Shown here: piece by piece, positions 1 through 5,215 of the stretch
How positions within the stretch are numbered: position 1 is the stretch's first letter
How the letters are laid out: every line of letters begins with the position of its first letter
Assembly (NCBI GenBank): GCA_003133485.1
Contig: PKXR01000051.1
Location: forward strand, 3,041-8,255
From: Candidatus Dormiibacterota bacterium
GTDB taxonomy: Bacteria > Chloroflexota > Dormibacteria > UBA8260 > Bog-877
Direction: 5' to 3'
Length of the DNA stretch: 5,215 nt
The notes under the pieces: generated by a model
Seen by the model: only the letters and a program-made list of their open reading frames with translations
What the model was told of the DNA's origin: nothing
Database searches by the model: none
Program-made: the position numbers and the translations under genes

Positions 1-619
1 CGCAACCCACGGGTTCACCAACACGGTAGGCGATCAGAAAGGAGCCAGCGGGCGGAGTGACGTCGGGGGGTTCCGCGGAGACACTCGCGCTGGGATCGAA
101 GCCTGACTCCGACCGGCGGTCGAGCTCGGCGAAGTAAGCGCGGAGGCACCGCCTAGCGTCGGGATCCTTCGGATTGGCCGCGCGGATCTCAATGTCCGAG
201 GTCGACAGCAAACGCTTGACCGTTCGTATCGCGGCGATAAGTTCGGCGCGCTGGCCACCATCGAGCGGGGCGAGGATCGCAGCAGCTAAGTCGTCGCTGC
301 GCTGATCGAGCAGCTTGCGCTCGGAAAGCCCAGCCCTGGTGAGCCGGGCAACGCGGATGCGGCGGTCTGACTTGCTCAGTGCCACGGTCACCAGTCCCGT
401 CGTCTCCAGCGCGCGGAGCAGCCGGCTCGCATGGCCCGAGTCAAGACGGAGACGTGATCGCAAGGCCCGCACCTCGCAGCCCTCGATCCCGATTTCCCAA
501 AGCAACCGCGACTGTCCTAGTGGGCGACTGCGCGCGAGATATCGGTCGTTGAGCGCTCCGACGCGTTGAGTGACGCTCCGGTTGAAACTTCGGATCTGAT
601 CTACCAGGGCGTCGGCCAT
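1..619 (-). CDS. MarR-family regulator fused to GNAT N-acetyltransferase (partial, runs off left edge)
   Basis: Translating the minus strand from the ATG at 619-617 gives 206 residues with no stop up to the window edge, so the C-terminus is missing. Residues 1-140 form a MarR-type winged helix: a helical start (MADALVDQIRSFNRSVTQRV), a helix-turn-helix around residues 50-79 (VRALRSRL, then GHASRLLRALE), and a wing with the typical DRR motif (SKSDRRIRVARLT, D85-R87). A helical linker follows to about 140. From about 145 (IEIRAANP, CLRAYFAELDRR, then FDPSASVSAEPPDVTPPAGSFLIAY) the sequence matches the start of the GNAT domain in known MarR-GNAT fusions. The acetyl-CoA-binding motif A should lie beyond the edge. 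Family knowledge: such fusions combine a DNA-binding regulator with an N-acetyltransferase; the substrate cannot be told here. The gene is divergent from the large cyclase gene and has its own promoter and dyad right at the ATG, which suggests autoregulation (inferred). The family call is firm; the biological role is not known. Confidence 0.9.
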   Translation of the reverse strand, partial: MADALVDQIRSFNRSVTQRVGALNDRYLARSRPLGQSRLLWEIGIEGCEVRALRSRLRLDSGHASRLLRALETTGLVTVALSKSDRRIRVARLTRAGLSERKLLDQRSDDLAAAILAPLDGGQRAELIAAIRTVKRLLSTSDIEIRAANPKDPDARRCLRAYFAELDRRSESGFDPSASVSAEPPDVTPPAGSFLIAYRVGEPVGC

Positions 620-639
620 TCTCTGATCTTAGTCAGAGA
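620..639. promoter_or_regulatory. Inverted repeat covering the -10 box; candidate MarR operator
   Basis: Perfect 7-base arms, TCTCTGA (620-626) and TCAGAGA (633-639), flank a 6-base centre. The dyad ends one base before the ATG of the MarR-GNAT gene and covers its proposed -10 element, the position expected for an autorepressor site. MarR dimers are known to bind such short palindromes at their own promoters. The protein-DNA pairing here is inferred from location. Confidence 0.5.
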
Positions 640-655
640 TCACCCAATTCGGCAA
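626..655 (-). promoter_or_regulatory. Putative leaderless promoter of the MarR-GNAT gene
   Basis: On the minus strand TTGCCG (655-650) and TAAGAT (631-626) resemble -35 and -10 boxes, each matching the sigma-70-type consensus at 4 of 6 positions, with an 18-base spacer. The -10 has the T, A and final T that matter most. Seven bases after the -10 is position 619, the A of the ATG, so the transcript would start on the start codon itself. No Shine-Dalgarno sequence precedes the ATG, which fits leaderless translation, a common mode in actinomycetes. The assignment rests on motif and spacing only. Confidence 0.5.
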
Positions 656-682
656 GAATCACCGCCCCACGGGCGACCCCTT

Positions 683-693
683 GTTGATTCAAC
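683..693. repeat. Short perfect dyad GTTGA-T-TCAAC
   Basis: Five-base perfect arms around a single central base, about 65 bases ahead of the MarR-GNAT start and upstream of its proposed -35. A TTGA/TCAA core is the kind of sequence bound by several MarR and other winged-helix regulators, but this short a dyad can occur by chance. It differs in sequence from the dyad at 620-639, so it is not an obvious second copy. Confidence 0.25.
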
Positions 694-830
694 CTACCAG
701 TGGCCTGAGATGAAGCCATAGGTCAGCGAAGTTCCAATACCGTTCGCCACGCCTCCCCAGGCTTCGCGGAGCTGGTTCCAAGGTCACCTGCGTCAACGAA
801 GGATCCCTTGTCTTCGGGCCCAGCCCCGGA

Positions 831-880
831 CAGCGTCTGCTTCCCCAGCCAAAGGTCGCGGGTTCGAGACCCGGCTCCAT
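831..880 (+). pseudogene. Decayed tRNA-like remnant (anticodon arm through T arm), resembling tRNA-Gly(CCC)
   Basis: The segment fits tRNA numbering from about position 22 onward. A possible anticodon arm is at 836-852 (TCTGC, loop TTCCCCA, GCCAA), a five-base variable loop AGGTC at 853-857, and a T arm at 858-874 (GCGGG, loop TTCGAGA, CCCGG). The anticodon stem pairs at only three of five positions and the T stem at four of five. The 3' end GCTCCA (875-879 plus preceding G) looks like a tRNA-Gly terminus joined directly to the T stem, as though about six acceptor-stem bases were lost. No upstream sequence around 800-820 can pair as the 5' acceptor strand. It is therefore a relic rather than a working tRNA. 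CCC falls at the anticodon position, hence the tentative Gly label. The 3' end of a tmRNA is a weaker alternative. Confidence 0.5.
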
Positions 881-932
881 TCAGTCCTCATGATTCCCCG
901 GTATTTGAGATCGATTCCAGCACAAGCCGGCC

Positions 933-951
933 GAGCCGAACCGGTCGGCTC
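933..951. repeat. GC-rich inverted repeat upstream of the cyclase gene
   Basis: Perfect 7-base arms GAGCCGA (933-939) and TCGGCTC (945-951) with a five-base centre, about 100 bases ahead of the GTG start at 1052. An overlapping alternative pairing joins 925-933 to 942-950 with eight of nine positions matching. No T run follows, so it is not a standard intrinsic terminator. A regulator-binding site or an RNA hairpin are both possible. Confidence 0.35.
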
Positions 952-1039
952 CAGCGGTGCCGGCGTCAGGCCACGTTCCAAATGAAATCCTTCGGGGCGC
1001 CGTGGTGGGTACCATTCGGTGCGCGTCGGCCGGTCTGCG

Positions 1040-1046
1040 GGAGAGG
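1040..1046 (+). promoter_or_regulatory. Ribosome binding site that selects the GTG start at 1052
   Basis: GGAGAGG lies five bases ahead of GTG at 1052, a good Shine-Dalgarno match at normal spacing. The frame is also open back to another GTG at 1019, but that codon has no comparable site and would place this GGAGAGG inside the coding region. Starting at 1052 also puts the first zinc-ribbon cysteine at residue 3, as is usual for proteins of this type. Confidence 0.6.
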
Positions 1047-1051
1047 GCCAG

Positions 1052-4000
1052 GTGGTTTGTTCGAGCTGCGGGACCGCGACTACCCCAGGCAGCAAGTTCT
1101 GCGGCAAGTGTGGGGCTCCGCTCGCTCGAGCTTGTGCCGCCTGCGGCTTCGCGAATGACGCGTCCGACGTCTACTGCAGGGAGTGCGGCGCACCTTTGGG
1201 CGTAGCCGGCCGCGTCACTCCGGCTCAACCATCTGGGCCCGTAGCACCTTCGGTGATCCCCGCCCCTTCGGGCGCCACCGCCACCACAGACGTGGTGGAG
1301 CTCAAGGTCGTATCCGTCTTGTTCGCGGACCTGGTGGGTTTTACGGCGCTCTCCGAGGCACGCGACCCCGAGGAGGTTCGCGAGCTGCTCAGCCGCTACT
1401 TCGACGTCTGCCGGGAGCTGGTGGAGCGCTACGGGGGCACCGTCGAGAAGTTCATCGGAGATGCCGTCATGGCGGTGTGGGGCGCCCCGGTGGCCCAGGA
1501 GGACGACGCCGAGCGGGCGGTCCGAGCGGCCCTGGAACTGGTGGAGGCGGTCGCCGCCCTGGGGGAGGAAGTTCGGGCTCCCGAGCTCGCGGCCCGGGCC
1601 GGGGTGCTGACAGGTACCGCCGCGGTGAACCTGGGGGCCAAGGGCCAGGGGATGGTGGCAGGAGATCTGGTCAACACGGCGTCGCGCATCCAGACCCAGA
1701 GCCAGCCCGGCACCGTGCTGGTGGGAGAGACCACCAAGCGGGCCACCGAGGCGGCGGTGGCCTACCAGGACACCGGCACCCATCAGTTGAAGGGCAAGGC
1801 CGAACCGGTCCCGCTCTACCGGGCGCTCCGAGTGGTGGCCGGCCGGGGCGGCCTGCTCAAATCCGAGCGCCTGGAGGCTCCGTTTGTGGGGCGGGACCGT
1901 GAGCTCCGGCTGGTGAAGGAGGCGTTTCACGCCTCCACCGAGGACCGACGGGCCCACCTGGTGCAGGTGACCGGGATCGCGGGCATCGGCAAGTCCCGCC
2001 TAGCCTGGGAGTTCTTCAAATACATGGACGGGTTGAAGTCAGGCTACTTCTGGCACCGGGGCCGGTGTCTGGCCTACGGGCAGGGAGTGACCTACTTCGC
2101 CCTGGCGGAGATGGTCAGGGGCCGAGCCGGCATCCTGGAGGCAGAGGAGCGCGAGTCGGCCCTGGCCAAGCTCCAGGCTGCGGTGGACGAATACGTCCCG
2201 GATGCCGAGGACCGCCGCTTCGTCGCCCCCCGCCTAGCCCACCTGCTCGGTCTGGAGGAACGGACCGCCCCCGACAAGCAGGATCTGTTCGCAGCCTGGC
2301 GGCTCTTCTTCGAACGCCTGGCCGAGCAGAGCCCGGTACTGATGGTGTTCGAGGACATGCAGTGGGCGGACCCCTCGCTGCTCGAGTTCATCGCCTACCT
2401 GATGGAATGGTCCCGGGCGTATCCCTTCTTCGTGGTGAGCCTGGTCCGACCAGATGTGCCCGCCACCGGGTTGGCGGCCTCGACCCGCAACGCCACCTCG
2501 ATCCACCTTGAGCCCCTCTCGCCGGCTGACATGGACAGGCTCTTGATCGGGCTGGTCCCGGGACTCCCCAAGCCGCTCGCCGAGCGCATCCGGGGGCGGG
2601 CCGAGGGCATTCCCCTGTACGCAGTCGAGACGGTACGGATGCTGCTCGACCGGGGGCTCCTGATTGAGGATGGGTCGGCGTACCGGCCCGCCGGAGAGAT
2701 CGAGACCCTGGAGGTCCCGGAGACGCTCCACGCTCTGATCGCGGCGCGACTTGATGGGATGTCACTCGAGGAACGGCAGCTGGCGCAGGACGCCTCGGTC
2801 CTGGGCAAGACCTTCACCCCCCAGGGGCTGGCTGCCCTCTCCGGCCATGACGAGGAGGAGCTTCAGCCGATACTCACCTCGCTGGTGGCCAAGGAGGTCC
2901 TGTCGGTCCAGGCCGACCCGCGCTCGCCGGAGCGTGGGCAGTACGGGTTCCTGCAGGACCTGGTGCGCACTGTGGCCTACGAGACCCTTCCTAAGCGGGA
3001 GCGACGGACCAAGCACTTGGCGGTGGCCAGCTATCTGGAGCTGGCCTGGAGCCCCGAGGCCGAAGAGATAGTGGAGGTCCTGGCTTCGCACTACCTGGAG
3101 GCGTGGCGGTTGGACCCCGACGCCCCCGACGCTCCCGAGATCAAGGACAAGGCTCGAGAGGTGCTGGTGCGGGCGGCGGAGCGGGCGGCCGCACTCGCCG
3201 CTTCGGAAGAGGCGGAGTCCGCCTTCGAGCAGGCGGCGGAGCTGAGCGAGTCTCCGCTGGAGCGGGCGACCCTCACCGAGAGGGCGGGCGAGATGGCGGA
3301 GCTACGCGGTCGGCCGGAGGAGGCCGCAACCAGGTACGCGGTGGCGACTAAGCTGTTCGAGGAGGCTGGCCAGGCCCGCACCGCAGCCAGGGTCGAGGCC
3401 CGACTGGCGGGGGTGGAATGGGTGCGCGGGCACGTTGAGCAGGCCATCGAGCGCATGCAGAGGGCCTACGCTGGGCTGGCCGGCGATGAGCGCGACCCCG
3501 ACCTGGCCGTGGTGGCAGCCCAGCTGGGGAGGATCCTCGCGCTCGGCGGGCGCTACGGGGAAGCAGCCCCCCTGCTCGAGGAGGCACTGGAACTTGCCGA
3601 GCACCTGGAGCTTTCCGAGGTCTACTCCCAAGCACTCAGCAGCAAGGCAGTCATCCTTATGGGCAGCGACCGGCTGGACGAGAGTGGCGTTCTCCTCCGG
3701 CGGGCTCTAGAGGTGGCTCTAGAACACGGCCTCACAGCGGCCGCGCAGCGCGCCTACAACAACCTGGCGGTGACGTTGGAGGCGCAGGATCGGTTGGCCG
3801 AGTCGGTGGCGCTCGACGAGCAGCGACTTGAGCTGGCCCGCCGGGTTGGCGACCGGTTCTGGGAGCTGTCCGTACTCACCGGCTCACTCCGGGGACTCTT
3901 CGCGCTCGGGCGGTGGGATGACGCCCAGGCCCAGGCCGAGGCGGTGAGCGGTGCAGAGGAACTGGCGTCGTTGGAGACGTGGGCGTCCCAACTCCTCGCC

Positions 4001-4633
4001 CTGACTCCTCTCCACGTCCACCGGGGGGACGTCGGCGAGGCCAGGCTTCTCCTCGAGTCGATGAAATCCGCCGCGAGCTCGGAGGACTGGGAGAGCCGGG
4101 CGCAGTTCGCTCTGGCGATGGCCGAGGTCCTCCGCGCCGAGGACCGGCCGGCCGAGGCGTTGGCGGCGGTCGAAGAGTTTCTGGCGACCCGCTCCGAGCT
4201 CGCAATTGGGCTGACGAACAGTTACGTGAAGCGAGCCCTGGTGCAGGGGGTGGAGACCGCCCTAGACCTCGGCAACCTCGGCCGGGCCGAGGAGTTGCTC
4301 GCGATGGTGAGGGTGGCCCCGCCGGGGCAGATCACCCCGTGGCTGCGGGCCCAGGTCGCCCGGCTTTCGGCTCGGGCGTCCGTGGCCGCCGGGGAGAACG
4401 ATGGTGTCGAAGTTTGCTTCGAGGCTGCCGATTCTGGGCTCCGTGAACTCGGCACGCCGTTCGACCTCGCAATCGCCCTCATCGACCACGCGGAGTGGCT
4501 GGCGGCACGGGGCCGTCAAGACAAGGCGGAACCACTGCGAGCCGAAGCCCGAGAGATCTTCGACCGCCTGCAGGCCCGACCCTGGCTTGAGCGCCTTGGT
4601 CCGCTGGCGAGTATGGAGAGCGCATCCGCCTGA
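1052..4633 (+). CDS. Zinc ribbon - class III nucleotide cyclase - AAA/STAND ATPase - TPR signalling protein
   Basis: This 1193-residue cytoplasmic multidomain protein probably makes cAMP (or cGMP) from ATP/GTP under control of its ATPase and repeat modules. Residue numbers count from GTG 1052. Two CxxC-x10-CxxC zinc ribbons occupy 3-45 (C3, C6, C17, C20; C28, C31, C42, C45). A Pro/Ala-rich linker (about 57-79) leads to a class III cyclase domain (about 83-262) with metal ligands D93 (FADLVGF) and D137 (FIGD), purine-contacting K133, and transition-state residues N208 and R212 (NTASR). The usual Asp/Thr position seven residues before N208 is Met201. The ATPase module begins at FVGRDREL (279-285), with Walker A GIAGIGKS (308-315) and Walker B LMVFED (430-435) in the FEDMQWAD context typical of MalT/AAA_16 proteins; GIPLYAVETVR (519-529) and the following winged-helix region are also typical. 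From about 700 to 1180 it is Ala/Glu/Leu-rich paired helices resembling TPRs. There is no C-terminal LuxR domain, signal peptide or membrane segment. One cyclase domain implies catalysis as a dimer. The stimulus and exact product are unknown. Confidence 0.95.
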   Translation: MVCSSCGTATTPGSKFCGKCGAPLARACAACGFANDASDVYCRECGAPLGVAGRVTPAQPSGPVAPSVIPAPSGATATTDVVELKVVSVLFADLVGFTALSEARDPEEVRELLSRYFDVCRELVERYGGTVEKFIGDAVMAVWGAPVAQEDDAERAVRAALELVEAVAALGEEVRAPELAARAGVLTGTAAVNLGAKGQGMVAGDLVNTASRIQTQSQPGTVLVGETTKRATEAAVAYQDTGTHQLKGKAEPVPLYRALRVVAGRGGLLKSERLEAPFVGRDRELRLVKEAFHASTEDRRAHLVQVTGIAGIGKSRLAWEFFKYMDGLKSGYFWHRGRCLAYGQGVTYFALAEMVRGRAGILEAEERESALAKLQAAVDEYVPDAEDRRFVAPRLAHLLGLEERTAPDKQDLFAAWRLFFERLAEQSPVLMVFEDMQWADPSLLEFIAYLMEWSRAYPFFVVSLVRPDVPATGLAASTRNATSIHLEPLSPADMDRLLIGLVPGLPKPLAERIRGRAEGIPLYAVETVRMLLDRGLLIEDGSAYRPAGEIETLEVPETLHALIAARLDGMSLEERQLAQDASVLGKTFTPQGLAALSGHDEEELQPILTSLVAKEVLSVQADPRSPERGQYGFLQDLVRTVAYETLPKRERRTKHLAVASYLELAWSPEAEEIVEVLASHYLEAWRLDPDAPDAPEIKDKAREVLVRAAERAAALAASEEAESAFEQAAELSESPLERATLTERAGEMAELRGRPEEAATRYAVATKLFEEAGQARTAARVEARLAGVEWVRGHVEQAIERMQRAYAGLAGDERDPDLAVVAAQLGRILALGGRYGEAAPLLEEALELAEHLELSEVYSQALSSKAVILMGSDRLDESGVLLRRALEVALEHGLTAAAQRAYNNLAVTLEAQDRLAESVALDEQRLELARRVGDRFWELSVLTGSLRGLFALGRWDDAQAQAEAVSGAEELASLETWASQLLALTPLHVHRGDVGEARLLLESMKSAASSEDWESRAQFALAMAEVLRAEDRPAEALAAVEEFLATRSELAIGLTNSYVKRALVQGVETALDLGNLGRAEELLAMVRVAPPGQITPWLRAQVARLSARASVAAGENDGVEVCFEAADSGLRELGTPFDLAIALIDHAEWLAARGRQDKAEPLRAEAREIFDRLQARPWLERLGPLASMESASA

Positions 4634-4694
4634 AGCCAGGTGGGCACCGCGACGTGGTGGCCTGATGCCGAAGGATTCCCCCAGGAGCTCCGAT

Positions 4695-5078
4695 TCAGCC
4701 GTCCCCGCCAAGCGCCGTCGCCAGGACGTAGGGGGAACTCCCATCGCGGTCCGCTATCAGTGCCGCTTCCCGGGTGGCCTGCGGGACCTGAAACCTAAAT
4801 GCCGCCTCCTCTCGAGTCAGGTGCCCACCTTCCAATGCTGCCAGTACCACGAGCCATCCCGGAGGCTCGCTGCAGTCCTCGGACAGCGCGAAGGGAGCGG
4901 AGAAGGGGAGCTTTAGCGTGACTGAAGGATTGATAGCGCCATCCCGGCCGAGGAAGGCGATCACTTCCTGGTTGACCTTGGCGACACGCTCACCCCAGGG
5001 GAAGTCCTCGGTAGCTGCCGGGTACCGGGCAGCCCACCGAACAAGCGTGGGAGCGAGCCCGTTCTGAAATGGATTCAT
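4695..5078 (-). CDS. MmcQ/YjbR-family small protein
   Basis: From ATG 5078 this encodes 127 residues, a normal length for the MmcQ/YjbR family, whose members adopt a CyaY-like fold and are often labelled DNA-binding without a defined function. Recognisable features are RYPAATEDFPWGERVAKV near the start, then VIAFLGRDG and SVTLKLPFSAPFALSEDCSEP. The last part (SPYVLATALGGDG) can be lined up with the family's usual APK-x-L ending, but the stretch between, after SEPPGW, fits poorly. The frame is also open to an ATG at 5129; 5078 is preferred because it places the TEDFPWG motif at the usual distance from the N-terminus. Neither start has a strong ribosome binding site. TTGACC at 5146-5141 could be a -35, with no good -10. 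Third-position GC is visibly lower than in the cyclase gene. It converges on that gene with 61 bases between the stop codons, where only an imperfect hairpin (4642-4662) is seen. Confidence 0.65.
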   Translation of the reverse strand: MNPFQNGLAPTLVRWAARYPAATEDFPWGERVAKVNQEVIAFLGRDGAINPSVTLKLPFSAPFALSEDCSEPPGWLVVLAALEGGHLTREEAAFRFQVPQATREAALIADRDGSSPYVLATALGGDG

Positions 5079-5215
5079 CTGATTGAGGCTCGGAAAGGGT
5101 TGACGCCGACAGTGTCCGTTAGGACCCATTCAGGATCTTCGGTCAATCTTTGCGCGGATCACCAGAGCTATTGGTCGATGCCAGCTTCCAGCTAGCGTTC
5201 GTCGCTCGGCTAAGA

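Larger units (their letters stand above)
640..1051. other. Intergenic spacer between divergent MarR-GNAT and cyclase genes
   Basis: No open frame in this stretch of about 410 bases looks like a gene: the candidates on both strands overlap the tRNA-like sequence, lack ribosome binding sites and match no family I recognise. It contains the -35 region of the leftward promoter, a small dyad at 683-693, a decayed tRNA-like segment at 831-880, a GC-rich dyad at 933-951 and the ribosome binding site of the cyclase gene. A clear promoter for the cyclase gene was not found. A TACCAT at 1010-1015 could be a -10 giving a leader of about 30 bases, but it has no matching -35. Confidence 0.6.

Noticed and set aside
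315..569. An 84-codon plus-strand frame.
   Set aside because: It is antisense to the MarR domain, Ser/Arg-rich, and unlike any known protein.
689..880. A 63-codon minus-strand frame containing a GLEPATF-like motif.
   Set aside because: That motif is the well-known artefact of translating the antisense strand of a tRNA. The remainder is not recognisable and no ribosome binding site is present.
1010..1015. TACCAT as a -10 box for the cyclase gene.
   Set aside because: It would give a sensible leader of about 30 bases, but there is no recognisable -35 at 15-19 bases upstream, so the evidence is too thin.
881..1957. A 358-codon open frame on the minus strand opposite the start of the cyclase gene.
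   Set aside because: It overlaps the zinc ribbon and catalytic domain of a clearly conserved protein, has low-complexity Gly/Arg/His-rich content and matches no family. It is a product of high GC content.
4642..4662. Hairpin between the converging genes as a shared terminator (GGGCACC / GGTGGCC, seven-base loop).
   Set aside because: It has one internal mismatch in a seven-pair stem and no T run on either side, so it is not a convincing intrinsic terminator.
4638..4830. 11-base inverted repeat, AGGTGGGCACC at 4638-4648 and its complement at 4820-4830.
   Set aside because: The second copy lies inside the YjbR coding region, the flanks do not match, and a GC-rich 11-mer pair could arise by chance. 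There is no mobile-element gene between them.
5143..5214. A 23-codon minus-strand frame open to the right edge, which might be the tail of another gene.
   Set aside because: It is too short and shows no family resemblance or codon-bias signal to support a coding call.
1..5215. Search for CRISPR arrays, insertion sequences, toxin-antitoxin pairs and defence or biosynthetic clusters.
   Set aside because: No regularly spaced repeats, transposase, terminal inverted repeats or paired small genes were seen. STAND-type ATPases occur in some defence proteins, but here the module lies in a MalT/AAA_16-like cyclase with no effector or defence neighbours.

Overview
The window is GC-rich (strongly so in the long central gene), uses a GTG start and has a leaderless-looking promoter. 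Together with the gene families present, this suggests a high-GC Gram-positive bacterium, most likely an actinomycete-type chromosome (Actinomycetota). That placement is an inference from composition and gene families, not from a marker gene.

Layout, left to right. Positions 1-619 (minus) hold the first 206 codons of a MarR-type winged-helix regulator fused to a GNAT acetyltransferase; the gene runs off the left edge. Just ahead of its ATG lies a compact control region: -35/-10 elements placed so that transcription would begin at or next to the ATG, with a 7-bp inverted repeat covering the -10. Positions 640-1051 have no convincing protein gene. They contain a second small dyad, a decayed tRNA-like 3' part (about 831-880) and a GC-rich 7-bp dyad (933-951).

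Positions 1052-4633 (plus) encode one very large protein of about 1193 residues: two N-terminal zinc ribbons, a class III nucleotide cyclase catalytic domain, a MalT/AAA_16-like STAND ATPase module and a long alpha-helical TPR-like C-terminal half. It is most probably a signal-transduction adenylate/guanylate cyclase whose activity is gated by the ATPase and repeat modules. All metal-binding and transition-state residues look present, but one purine-selecting position is non-canonical. A small MmcQ/YjbR-family gene (4695-5078, minus) converges on it, with a 61-base gap. The remaining bases to the right edge hold nothing that can be called with confidence.

The three genes lie on alternating strands (minus, plus, minus) and do not form an operon. 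The regulator and the cyclase are divergent across a roughly 430-base spacer, and no functional link between them can be shown from the sequence. The best candidates for novelty are the cyclase's unusual active-site residue and domain set, the leaderless autoregulated promoter of the MarR-GNAT gene, and the tRNA relic in the spacer. No complete, clearly undescribed multi-gene system is visible.
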